A stretch of DNA of 64,000 nucleotides from Rhizobium sp. C1 (GTDB lineage: Bacteria; Pseudomonadota; Alphaproteobacteria; Rhizobiales; Rhizobiaceae): NCBI RefSeq assembly GCF_021026335.1, contig NZ_JAJNCY010000010.1, positions 62,001-126,000 on the forward strand. The letters are read 5' to 3'. The translations under genes and the position numbers were made by a program. Below are positions 55,115-63,158 of this stretch, piece after piece (positions within the stretch are counted from its first letter, which is position 1; the number at the start of each line of letters is the position of its first letter). A model generated the notes under the pieces. The model saw only the letters and a list, made by a program, of their open reading frames with translations, was not told where the DNA came from and ran no database searches.

Positions 55115-57076
55115 ATGATCAGAGCAGGCAGGCTGGCTAGGCTGACCGCGAGATTGTCGCAGGAACTCGCCCGGCTGGCCGAAGCGCGTGAGGGCGCGAT
55201 GGGAATTCTCGGCGCCTTCTCGATCGTCATCCTGATCGCCATGTCGGGGCTGGCGCTCGAAGCCTCGCTTCTTTACGTCAAGAAGGGCGACATGCAGCGC
55301 ATTGCCGACCTCGCCAACCTGGCCGCCGCGGACACGAACGGCGCGATCGTGAATGGCGGACCCAGCGCCCAGGCGGTCGCCACCGCCCAGCAGGTCGCGG
55401 CGATCAACGGCTACCCCGCCAATATCCTCACCACCACTGTCACGACATCGGCGAACCAGGGACAATTGCTCACCACGACCGTCGTCGACCCCGTTTCGCT
55501 CACGCTCGGACAGATCTTCACCAAGACAGGCTCGGTTGCCGTCAGCGCGCTTTCCAGCGCCTCCGTCGTCTCTGGCGCAACCAGCGGCGACTGTCTGCGC
55601 ACACTGGCCGGCGCGCTGAACATCTTCAGCAGCGCCTCCGTGTCCGGAACCGGCTGCACGGCGGCCGCCGCGACCTATCTCTATTACTGCAGCAATGCCG
55701 CCAGCACGGTGTCGTCGGTCGAGGTCGGTTATCCGCAGTCGCTCGAACAGTTCAGCATCTGCTACAACGCCCCGCTGAAGCCGAGCCTCAGCAGCTTCAC
55801 CTTCAACAAGACCAGCGTCGACCCGCTCCTCTCGGACAGCCGGATCGCGGCCATGAAGAAGCGGCTTCAGGCCATGTCAAACTGGCCCTATGGCAGCTCG
55901 TTCAAGTCGCCCCTGACGACTGCGATCGTCTTCGGGGGATCGAACCTGAATTATTCCAACACGACCGTCACCGTCTCCGGGACGAAATTCGCCTCGCTGA
56001 CCGCCCAGAACTCGACGGTTACCTTCACCGGCACCGGCGTCGCCGACCCCACCTGCGCCAATCCCGTGACGATCACCGGCGGCGTCACCCTTTCCGGCAA
56101 CACGACCATCCTTCTTGGCAGCGGCTGTTATGCAATCCGCGGCGTGTTCTCCGTCTCCAACGGCGCCACCGTCAGCATCCGGGGCGCGAGCGGCGCTAAT
56201 GTGACGCTGGCCCTGCAGCAATATCTTTATAACGGCACCGGCACGATCACTTTCGGCGACATGCTGTTCTCCGCCGTGGGCATCGTCAACAATGGCAATG
56301 GCGGCAACGTCAGCTTCGGCAATGGCCCGTTCTATCTCGGCGGCGGCGTCTACAACACGACCGGCAATGTCACCTTCGGCAACGGGCCTTTCTATTTCAA
56401 TACCGGTTCGGTCAACAACGGCTCGACCGGCACGATCACCTTCGGCAACGGCCCCTTCTACTTCTATTACTGCTCGCTCCTGAATTCGAATGGCGTCGTG
56501 ACGCTGGGAACCGGCGATTTCGAGTTTTACGGAACCAGCCTGTCGACGTTCAACAGCTCGAAAACCACCTTCGGCAAGGGCAATATGGACCTGTATTCGA
56601 CGCCGCTCTATCTCAGCGGCGCCGAGTTCACGCTCGGCGGCAGCGGCGATGCGGTCAACGGCGCAAGCTCCATGTTCTTCTACTGGTCGGGCCTCCAGAT
56701 CGCCTCGGGCAAGTTCACCGCCAACGGCGTGTCCCTCGGTTTCTGGTATGGCAGCTTCACGCTTTCAAGCTCCAGCACCGCCACGATCACTGCGCCGACC
56801 ACGCCCAGTCCCACCTACGGCTATCAGAACGTGATGGCTTATGTTTACGGCTCGAGCTTCAACATCTATCAGGGCAACGCCACCGACAGCCTCTCCGGCC
56901 TCGTCTATAATCCCGGCAATGACGTGAACCTGTTCGGCCAGCAGACAAGCACCATCCCGCAAGGCGGCTGCTTCGCCATCATCGCCGCCTATATCAGCAT
57001 CTACAACAGCTCAAACGCGGCCCTGAGAGCCTGCGGCTCCGGCGCGGTGAACACACAAGCCGTGATGGCGAATTAA
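55115..57076 (+). CDS. TadG-like protein with beta-helix-type repeat region
   Basis: A 653-residue protein. Residues about 28-50 (MGILGAFSIVILIAMSGLAL) and the following YVKKGDMQRIADLANLAAA match the N-terminus of TadG/Flp-associated proteins. The rest is Ser/Thr/Asn/Gly-rich and exported. Instead of the von Willebrand A domain of classical TadG it carries at least six tandem units of 20-22 residues (residues about 377-525) with the core TFGNGPFYF: TITFGDMLF, NVSFGNGPFYL, NVTFGNGPFYF, TITFGNGPFYF, VVTLGTGDFEF and KTTFGKGNMDL. This spacing suits a right-handed parallel beta-helix. ATG 55115 is preferred; ribosome binding site weak. Confidence 0.8.
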   Translation: MIRAGRLARLTARLSQELARLAEAREGAMGILGAFSIVILIAMSGLALEASLLYVKKGDMQRIADLANLAAADTNGAIVNGGPSAQAVATAQQVAAINGYPANILTTTVTTSANQGQLLTTTVVDPVSLTLGQIFTKTGSVAVSALSSASVVSGATSGDCLRTLAGALNIFSSASVSGTGCTAAAATYLYYCSNAASTVSSVEVGYPQSLEQFSICYNAPLKPSLSSFTFNKTSVDPLLSDSRIAAMKKRLQAMSNWPYGSSFKSPLTTAIVFGGSNLNYSNTTVTVSGTKFASLTAQNSTVTFTGTGVADPTCANPVTITGGVTLSGNTTILLGSGCYAIRGVFSVSNGATVSIRGASGANVTLALQQYLYNGTGTITFGDMLFSAVGIVNNGNGGNVSFGNGPFYLGGGVYNTTGNVTFGNGPFYFNTGSVNNGSTGTITFGNGPFYFYYCSLLNSNGVVTLGTGDFEFYGTSLSTFNSSKTTFGKGNMDLYSTPLYLSGAEFTLGGSGDAVNGASSMFFYWSGLQIASGKFTANGVSLGFWYGSFTLSSSSTATITAPTTPSPTYGYQNVMAYVYGSSFNIYQGNATDSLSGLVYNPGNDVNLFGQQTSTIPQGGCFAIIAAYISIYNSSNAALRACGSGAVNTQAVMAN

Positions 57077-57123
57077 GCGCGCGCCAAAGCTTCGTATCAA
57101 AGGTGAACTGGAGTCTCGGAGAA

Positions 57124-57199
57124 TGGTGCCGCTTACGTGACTCGAACACGTGACCCCATCATTACGAATGATGTGCTCTACCGACTGAGCTAAAGCGGC
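57124..57199 (-). tRNA. tRNA-Thr (anticodon CGU)
   Basis: On the minus strand the 76-base sequence folds as a full cloverleaf: acceptor GCCGCTT/AAGCGGC, D-arm GCTC...GAGC, anticodon stem CATCA/TGATG with loop TTCGTAA (anticodon CGT), T-loop TTCGAGT and encoded CCA. It reads ACG threonine codons. It lies 47 bases beyond the TadG-like gene on the opposite strand; no integrase or duplicated 3' end was seen. Confidence 0.95.
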
Positions 57200-57393
57200 A
57201 TTCCAGGCCGGGAAGGCAGGTCGCTTCCGGCGTTTCGTGACGCGCTGATACAGGCAACGCCTTGCAATTTCAAGCCGGTTTTTGGGCCGCGGCGAGAAAA
57301 TTCGTGCAGGTGGGAAAAAGGGTGGGAGCTGGCGCTGCCGCGAAAGCAGGGATGCCGGGTCCGTCGGGCGGCAGGAGCCGGCCTTTCAGGCGG

Positions 57394-58494
57394 TCAGCGC
57401 GGAGGCTTGGCTTTCTGTCCGACAGGCCAGGTCTGCGGCCAGCTTTCAGGCCCGTTTCCATACTTGCCGTTGCAGTCGCCCTTGTCGGTTTCCTGCATGA
57501 GGACCAGCGCGCGGCCCGATCCGCCCTCGGAGATCTTCCATTTGTAGAAGGAGCCGCAGTCGCCGAGCCCGCGCCCCTTGAAGAACGAGGTCATCGTGTC
57601 GCTCTTTTCGTCATAGTCGAGATTGTAGCCGGTTGTGGAGACGCTCGGGCCCTCCTTCGCCATGACGGGAAACTGCACCTGTTCCCACATCGTTTCCAGC
57701 CGGTAATAGATGACGAAGGGCACATTGTACGCGCCGGGGCTGCCGCAGGGCACGACGTAAAGCGCTTCCTTGTCGGTATAACGGCGCACGAAACCGCCGA
57801 GTCCGGCAAGTGTGTCTTCTTCCACGCCGCCGCAGGTCGCGTTGTCGTCGGTGAAATTGCTGCGGATCGCCTCGGGCAGGTCGGCGAAACTCCGGATGTC
57901 GGTCATTGCCGGCAGCGGGCTCGGCGGCTTGTCGCCCTTCGACACCAGCGCATCGATGTGACCGACGCGGTTCTGCGTGTCGTCGAGGAAGAGCAGGCTC
58001 GCGGCCATGCCTTCGAGCGGGATGCTCGCCTTCACGGTCTGGCCATCGGCGCTGGCCGTCAGCGCGATCACCTTGCCCTTGCGCAGCGTATCCAGAAGTC
58101 CGCTCGCCGCTAGATCGGACGTGATTCTCCAGGCGGCGTCGGTGTCGTCATAGGAGAGCTTGTCCCGCCCGAATGTCTGCTCCGCCCCGCCATCGACGGA
58201 GATGGCAAGCGTCAGATCCTTCGCCTCCTCGCCGAAAACATCACCCGGAATGGTGAATTGCAGGAAAGCCGGGGTCGAGGGCCCTGCATCGCGCACCACG
58301 AAGGCATTCGCGCCCGCCTTGTTGTCACGGTCGAAGAAACGAAGCTCGCAATTGCGCCCGTTGGTGCAGGACACCTCCCATTTGCCGAAGCTTTTGTAGG
58401 CTCCGGCAAGGGCGGTTGAAAAAGGGGCGGCAACAAGCGCAGCGCCCAGCAGGATACCGGCTGCCGAAAGAGCCGCCGAAGTGCAATACCGCAT
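57394..58494 (-). CDS. DUF1176 secreted protein
   Basis: A 366-residue exported protein with a signal peptide (about 1-29; GILLGAALVAAPFSTALA). The DUF1176 pattern includes the N-terminal KSFGKWEVSCTNGRNCELRFF and repeated cysteines (GDCGSFYKW, GDCNGKYGNGPESWP). Function unknown; members are periplasmic proteins of Proteobacteria. ATG 58494 was chosen because it starts the signal peptide. It has no close partner; the nitronate monooxygenase gene lies 41 bases upstream on the same strand. Confidence 0.85.
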   Translation of the reverse strand: MRYCTSAALSAAGILLGAALVAAPFSTALAGAYKSFGKWEVSCTNGRNCELRFFDRDNKAGANAFVVRDAGPSTPAFLQFTIPGDVFGEEAKDLTLAISVDGGAEQTFGRDKLSYDDTDAAWRITSDLAASGLLDTLRKGKVIALTASADGQTVKASIPLEGMAASLLFLDDTQNRVGHIDALVSKGDKPPSPLPAMTDIRSFADLPEAIRSNFTDDNATCGGVEEDTLAGLGGFVRRYTDKEALYVVPCGSPGAYNVPFVIYYRLETMWEQVQFPVMAKEGPSVSTTGYNLDYDEKSDTMTSFFKGRGLGDCGSFYKWKISEGGSGRALVLMQETDKGDCNGKYGNGPESWPQTWPVGQKAKPPR

Positions 58495-58535
58495 GGTCTT
58501 CTCCCGTTTCGGGCGGCAGCATAGCAGGCGTAGCC

Positions 58536-59498
58536 TCAGCCGCAAATGGACTTCCGGGCTGCGATATACTCGCGTTCCAGCCGATTGACGAGGCCGGCGG
58601 TGGACGTGATTTCCTTGACCGCGCCAATGCCCTGGCCGCAGCCCCAGATGTCCTTCCACGCCTTCGCGCCGCCGGTTGCAGCCTGGCTGAAATCCATCTT
58701 CGACGGATCGGCCTCCGGCAGGTGATCCGGATCCATGCCCGCTGCCACGATGGAAGGCTTCAGGTAGTTGCCGTGTACGCCGGTGAAATAGTTGGAATAG
58801 ACAATGTCGTCGGCATTCGAGGCGACGATCATTTCCTTGTAGGCGTCGATCGCGCGCGCCTCATGGGTGGCGATGAAGGGCGAGCCGATATAGGCCATGT
58901 CTGCGCCCATTGCCTGGGCGGCCAGGATCGCGCCGCCATTGGCGATCGCGCCGGAAAGCAGCAGCGGCCCATCGAACCATTGACGGATTTCCTGGATCAG
59001 CGCGAAGGGCGAAAGCTTGCCGGCATGGCCGCCGGCGCCCGTCGCCACGGCAATGAGGCCGTTTGCGCCCTTTCGGATGGCGGAATTGGCATGCCGGTTG
59101 TTGATCACGTCGTGCAGCACGATGCCGCCATAGGACTGAATCGCCTGGTTGACCTCCGGCACGGCGCCGAGCGAGGAGATGACGATCGGCACCTTGTATT
59201 TGACGCACATCATCAGATCGTGCTCGAGACGCTTGTTCGAGGTGTGGACGATCTGGTTGACGGCAAAGGGCGCGGCCGGACGCTCAGGGTTTTTCGCGTT
59301 GTAATCGGCCAGTTCCTCGGTGATCTTGGCCAGCCATTCGTCAAGCTGGGCCTCCGGACGCGCGTTCAGCGCCGGAAACGAACCGACCACGCCGGCCTTG
59401 CATTGGGCGAGCGTCAGATCGGGATGCGAAATGATGAAAAGCGGCGATGCGACCACCGGCAGGCGCAGGTTGTCTTTCAAGATCGGCGGCAGAGCCAT
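58536..59498 (-). CDS. Nitronate monooxygenase (2-nitropropane dioxygenase family)
   Basis: A 320-residue FMN-dependent TIM-barrel enzyme. Family elements are PVVASPLFIISHPDLTLAQ at the N-terminus, the GAGGHAG phosphate-binding loop, LSGAIANGGAILAAQAMGAD and GSPFIATHEA. It oxidises alkyl nitronates such as propionate-3-nitronate; physiological substrate unknown. ATG 59498 follows GGGAGGAACC. Divergent from the coiled-coil protein gene. Confidence 0.9.
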   Translation of the reverse strand: MALPPILKDNLRLPVVASPLFIISHPDLTLAQCKAGVVGSFPALNARPEAQLDEWLAKITEELADYNAKNPERPAAPFAVNQIVHTSNKRLEHDLMMCVKYKVPIVISSLGAVPEVNQAIQSYGGIVLHDVINNRHANSAIRKGANGLIAVATGAGGHAGKLSPFALIQEIRQWFDGPLLLSGAIANGGAILAAQAMGADMAYIGSPFIATHEARAIDAYKEMIVASNADDIVYSNYFTGVHGNYLKPSIVAAGMDPDHLPEADPSKMDFSQAATGGAKAWKDIWGCGQGIGAVKEITSTAGLVNRLEREYIAARKSICG

Positions 59499-59884
59499 GG
59501 TTCCTCCCGGCTTGTGCAATTGTGACGTTTACGCAAACGTCAATTGCTTAACAGCTTTCAGGCCGGATGAAAATTGAAATATGCGACCCTGTCGAGGCTT
59601 CGCCAGCGCTGCGGTAGTGGATAAGATGTCACTTGCTATTTTCGCCGCGGGGCGTTGTTTAGTAGAGCTTCCGGATTGGAGCAGCCTTCGGCATGCGCTC
59701 GAGGCTGTGTCAACGGGAAGGCGGTTGGATCAGGACTGCATTCTCCGCTATGGATTTTTCGGGCGGGCGGGGGCTGCCTCTCATCTCATGCGGGCTTTGC
59801 TGAAATTTTCGGCAAGGCATGCGCAAAACAAGTGAAGCGTGAAACGGTCCGTATGGATTGGGATGCGCTCAGGAGCAGAAGCAT
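59499..59884. other. Intergenic region between nitronate monooxygenase and coiled-coil protein genes
   Basis: 386 bases between divergent genes. Short open frames exist (for example 59581-59835, 84 codons) but lack ribosome binding sites and recognisable features. I see no RNA gene or repeat; the stretch must contain the promoters of both neighbours. Confidence 0.4.
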
Positions 59885-61735
59885 TTGAGTCTGGAAACGG
59901 CCATCAGAAAGGCTCTCGAGCGGGTAGGCCCCGGCGCGGACCCTGAACAACGCGCCCGCGTTTACCAGTCCGCCCGCATGGCGCTGGAAAACGGGCTGCG
60001 GCAGCAGAACGTCACCGATGTCGCGACCGCCACCGAGCAGCGCCGGCAGCTGGAAGCCGCCATCAACCGCGTCGAGCGCGACGCCAAGCTCGATTACATG
60101 GAGCACGAGGCCAAGCAGCGCGCCGCGCGCGAGGAGGCCGAGCGCGAGCAGCGCCGCAAGATGGAGATCGAGCGGGCGGAGCAGGCCAGGGTTCAGGCCG
60201 AGCAGGCGCGCGAACAGGTCGAGCGCGACGCCGAAATGCGCCGCCGCCGCGAGGAGATCGACCGTGAGCGCATCGCCCGCGAACTGGAATACGAGGCAGC
60301 GCAAAGGGCGCTGCGCGACCGCATAGCGGCCCGCGAACAGGCGGCCCGCGAGCGCGCCCTGCAGGAGCGCGAGCAGATGCTGGCTGCCGAACGTCAGGAA
60401 GACGAAGCGCGCCGCCAGGCCGAAGAGGCCCGCCGGCAGGCGCAGGAGCAGGCCGCGCGCGAGGCGGAAGCCCGCCGCCGTGCGCTTGAAGAGCAGGCCG
60501 AGCGCGAAGAGGCGGTGCGCCAGCAGGCGGAACGTGAGCGTCTCGCCCGCGAGCAAGCGGCCCGCGAACTGGCTGAACGCCAGGCCGCCGAGCGCGAACG
60601 TCAGGCACAGGAGCGCGAGCGGCTTGCCCGCGAGGAAGAGGAACGCCTCGCCGCTGAAGAGCGCGCGGCCGAAGAAGAGCGCGCACGTCAGGCCGAAGCG
60701 CGCGCCGCCGAAGAGGCAACACAGCGCGCGGCTGAGGCCGAACGCCTGCGTCAAGCAGAGGCGCGGGCGGCTGAGGAGGCGCGCCGTCGCGAGGTCGCCA
60801 TTGCCGCTTCCGCCATTGGCGGCATGGTGCGCCACGAGGATGCCCCTGCCGGGGACAAGGCCCCCTCCATCGACGACATGCTGTCGAGCGAGCCGGAGCA
60901 TGGCCCTCGGGAGCCTGTTTTCGATATCGTGCCGGAGGTCGCCCATCGTGAAGAGCGGCGTGCCCCGGCCTTTGACATCGAAGCGCCGGAGCCTGCGCAT
61001 TCGGCCGCCTATGCGGATGAGCCGGAGCCGCAGCCGGCGGTTATCCATCTTCCGCCCGAGCGCGCCATCAAGCCGCGCCGCAAGAGCCGCTGGAAAGCCC
61101 GCGCCTTCGCGCTGGTCACGCTGGCCGCCTTTGGTGCTGCCGGATGGTGGTGGGTGGAAAGCACGGGCCTCAGCCTGCCGAAGGCCGTGCGCGATGGGAG
61201 TGTCCCCAATCCGCCACCGACCGTCAAGGAAGACGATTTCGACGGTGCCAAGCAGCTGAAGTCGCTGTCGCGTCAGGGCGGCTATGGCGACGAGTGGACG
61301 AAGCTCTTCGAGGCTGGCAAGACCAAGACGGCAACGGCCGGGGCGCAGGCGACCGCCAAGGTCGAACAAAGCGGTTCGGGCCCCTATCTGGCCGTCACCT
61401 CGAATGCGCCGGGCATTGATGGCTCCGTCGCGATCGAATTGCCGCAATCCGTCATTGCATCGCTGCAGGGAAAGACCTCCAACATCTCGCTGATGCTGGA
61501 AGGCGCCGACAGCAAGCCGGTTCAGGTCACTGTGGAATGCGAATTCGGCGGGCTGGGCAATTGCGGCCGGCACCGCTTCCTGCTGACGCAGAACAAGAGT
61601 GATCTGATGTTCGACGTGACTGTGAAGGATGGTACGCCCCCCGATGGGCCGGGCCGGCTCATCATCAATGCCGACGCCGGCGGTGAGGGAAACAGCGTCA
61701 AGCTCTTCTCGATCCACGTGCTGCCGGGCGGTTGA
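59885..61735 (+). CDS. Membrane-anchored coiled-coil protein of unknown function
   Basis: A 616-residue protein I do not recognise. Residues 1-44 form a small helical N-terminal segment (LETAIRKALERVG). Residues about 45-298 are an extremely Glu/Arg/Ala/Gln-rich coiled coil. A disordered Pro/Glu/Asp region follows (300-390), then a basic patch PRRKSRWK and one membrane segment (about 404-425), and a C-terminal, probably periplasmic, domain with C552 and C560 (a possible disulfide). The start is TTG 59885 with AGGAG nine bases upstream; an earlier TTG lacks one. Topology suggests a cytoplasmic rod tethered to the inner membrane. Own terminator; upstream of gcrA. Confidence 0.85.
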   Translation: MSLETAIRKALERVGPGADPEQRARVYQSARMALENGLRQQNVTDVATATEQRRQLEAAINRVERDAKLDYMEHEAKQRAAREEAEREQRRKMEIERAEQARVQAEQAREQVERDAEMRRRREEIDRERIARELEYEAAQRALRDRIAAREQAARERALQEREQMLAAERQEDEARRQAEEARRQAQEQAAREAEARRRALEEQAEREEAVRQQAERERLAREQAARELAERQAAERERQAQERERLAREEEERLAAEERAAEEERARQAEARAAEEATQRAAEAERLRQAEARAAEEARRREVAIAASAIGGMVRHEDAPAGDKAPSIDDMLSSEPEHGPREPVFDIVPEVAHREERRAPAFDIEAPEPAHSAAYADEPEPQPAVIHLPPERAIKPRRKSRWKARAFALVTLAAFGAAGWWWVESTGLSLPKAVRDGSVPNPPPTVKEDDFDGAKQLKSLSRQGGYGDEWTKLFEAGKTKTATAGAQATAKVEQSGSGPYLAVTSNAPGIDGSVAIELPQSVIASLQGKTSNISLMLEGADSKPVQVTVECEFGGLGNCGRHRFLLTQNKSDLMFDVTVKDGTPPDGPGRLIINADAGGEGNSVKLFSIHVLPGG

Positions 61736-61763
61736 TCGACCGCTGATTGCGCATCGAATTTCG

Positions 61764-61792
61764 AAAATCCCGCTTGACGGCGGGATTTTTTT
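61764..61792 (+). terminator. Rho-independent terminator after coiled-coil protein gene
   Basis: AAAATCCCGC at 61764-61773 pairs perfectly with GCGGGATTTT at 61780-61789 around TTGACG, followed by TTT. Confidence 0.88.
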
Positions 61793-61820
61793 GTTTCGGC
61801 GCCCAGATTTTTTTCCGTCT

Positions 61821-62139
61821 GACTCAGCGTCATTTGCCTTCCGTAAGGGCAGGTTGATCCGTCGGAAAGTCAACCGAAATATTTAAATATATCATTTTTT
61901 ATCAAATAGTTGAAAAATAGACAGCCGACTGTGCATCAGACGGGAGTGTTGCCAAAATCCCATCAAGTTGGGGAAAAGCATAGAAAGTGATTCTCGCGGA
62001 TTCCGCCGACTCTTGCCACAGAGTCACCCACCCTTTAGGTTAACAAATAATTACTAGATCGCATGCGGCGGAACTAGTCACCACACTGTAAGCGCGTATC
62101 CCGGCAGCGGACCCCGTCCGCGGCCTCGGTGGTGGATTC
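61821..62139. promoter_or_regulatory. GANTC-rich promoter region of gcrA
   Basis: Six GANTC sites: GACTC 61821-61825, GATTC 61989-61993, GATTC 61999-62003, GACTC 62008-62012, GAGTC 62021-62025 and GATTC 62135-62139. The middle four lie within 37 bases. The stretch 61860-61920 is strongly AT-rich. Expected density is about one per 256 bases. CcrM-methylated GANTC sites and GcrA act together at alphaproteobacterial cell-cycle promoters. Confidence 0.65.
62040..62054 (+). promoter_or_regulatory. CtrA-like binding site upstream of gcrA
   Basis: TTAA at 62040-62043 and TTAC at 62051-62054, seven bases apart, match seven of eight positions of the CtrA consensus TTAA-N7-TTAA. It directly follows the GANTC cluster. 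CtrA represses gcrA in Caulobacter. Confidence 0.45.
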
Positions 62140-62166
62140 TGTAAGGCACAAGGAGCGAATTTGACG

Positions 62167-62700
62167 ATGACGATGGGCTGGACAGACGAGCGCGTCGAAA
62201 GACTGAAGAAATTGTGGTCCGAAGGCTTGAGCGCCAGCCAGATTGCCGCGCAGCTTGGTGGCGTCAGCCGCAACGCTGTGATCGGCAAGGTTCATCGCCT
62301 GTGCCTTCCGGGTCGCGCCAAGGCGGGCGGTGCAGCCACTGCGCGTCCGGCCAAGCGCCAGGCTGCCGCTGCAGCGCCGCGTTCTCAGTCTTTCATGCCG
62401 CGCACGGTCACGCGGACCGTAACCCGCGCCCAGGGCGCGACGATGCTGAAGGAAGAGGTTGAGACGGAAGTCTATTACGAAACGGAGGTGCAGCCCGCAT
62501 CCAACGTGGTCGTGCCGATTTCGCGTCGCCTCACGCTGACGGAACTGACGGAGCGCACCTGCAAGTGGCCGGTCGGCGATCCGATGAAGGACGACTTCCA
62601 CTTCTGCGGCAATGACAGCGCGGATGGCTCGCCCTATTGCACCTATCACGCACGGCTCGCCTATCAGCCATCTGCCGAGCGCCGACGCGCCGGCCGCTGA
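62167..62700 (+). CDS. gcrA: Cell-cycle regulator GcrA
   Basis: A 177-residue GcrA protein, the sigma-70-associated, methylation-sensing activator of S-phase genes in alphaproteobacteria. The N-terminal DNA-binding domain WTDERVERLKKLWSEG followed by SASQIAAQLGGVSRNAVIGK is almost canonical; the C-terminal domain with CKWPVGDP, FHFCGN and YCTYH contacts RNA polymerase. Possible starts are TTG 62161, ATG 62167 and ATG 62173; I chose 62167, eleven bases after AGGAG. The promoter carries GANTC sites and a CtrA-like motif. Confidence 0.95.
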   Translation: MTMGWTDERVERLKKLWSEGLSASQIAAQLGGVSRNAVIGKVHRLCLPGRAKAGGAATARPAKRQAAAAAPRSQSFMPRTVTRTVTRAQGATMLKEEVETEVYYETEVQPASNVVVPISRRLTLTELTERTCKWPVGDPMKDDFHFCGNDSADGSPYCTYHARLAYQPSAERRRAGR

Positions 62701-62726
62701 TCTCGAAGACAGATAGCATGAAATGA

Positions 62727-62757
62727 AACGGGCCCCGAAAGGGGCCCGTTGCGTTTT
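62727..62757 (+). terminator. Rho-independent terminator of gcrA
   Basis: AACGGGCCCC at 62727-62736 pairs perfectly with GGGGCCCGTT at 62741-62750 around a GAAA tetraloop, then GCGTTTT. Confidence 0.87.
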
Positions 62758-62801
62758 GGGGAGGGATGGGAACGGGATGTTTCTCGATCGGACGCGAGCG
62801 A

Positions 62802-62993
62802 TCAGAGACGATCGGTCACGCTCTTGACGGCGTCCTTGGCATTGCCCTTGGCGGTCTGGACCTTGCCCTTGACCTCCTGAGCGGCGCCCTTGGCGCGCAG
62901 TGCGTCGTCGCCGGTCGCCTTGCCGACAGCCTGTTTGGCCTTGCCGGCGAGTTCGTTGGCCTTGCCCGAAATCTTGTCAGTCGTGCTGCTCAT
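62802..62993 (-). CDS. CsbD family stress-response protein
   Basis: A 63-residue hydrophilic protein with the CsbD pattern [24 protein letters not shown] and [16 protein letters not shown]. Members are general-stress-induced and of unknown mechanism. ATG 62993 follows GGAGAAACG; the ten codons upstream are discarded. Converges with gcrA. Confidence 0.87.
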   Translation of the reverse strand: MSSTTDKISGKANELAGKAKQAVGKATGDDALRAKGAAQEVKGKVQTAKGNAKDAVKSVTDRL

Positions 62994-63107
62994 GAGCGTT
63001 TCTCCTTTTTCCGGAACAAACACATTCCGTTTGCCCCCAAGGAACGCTCCAGTGCCGATCGGGTTCCCGCTATATCCAGAAATAGCGATATGAGATCGTG
63101 GAAACGC

Positions 63108-63147
63108 AAAGCGCGACCGCGCCCTTTTCAGGGCGCGGTCGCGCTTT
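63108..63147 (-). terminator. Long 17-bp stem-loop after phoB
   Basis: AAAGCGCGACCGCGCCC at 63108-63124 pairs perfectly with its complement at 63131-63147 around TTTTCA, 12 bases after the phoB stop. Very stable, though the T-run on the minus strand is short; probable terminator of the pho operon. Confidence 0.75.
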
Positions 63148-63158
63148 GATTTCAGGTC

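Noticed and set aside
57124-57199. tRNA-Thr as an integration site for a mobile element
   Set aside because: No integrase, no direct repeat of the tRNA 3' end and no compositional island was found on either side.
59611-59621. AGTGGATAA as a DnaA box before the coiled-coil gene
   Set aside because: One mismatch at a conserved position and isolated; not better than chance in 64 kb.
59581-59835. 84-codon open frame between the nitronate monooxygenase and coiled-coil genes
   Set aside because: No ribosome binding site and no recognisable domain or membrane/signal pattern; composition does not look coding.
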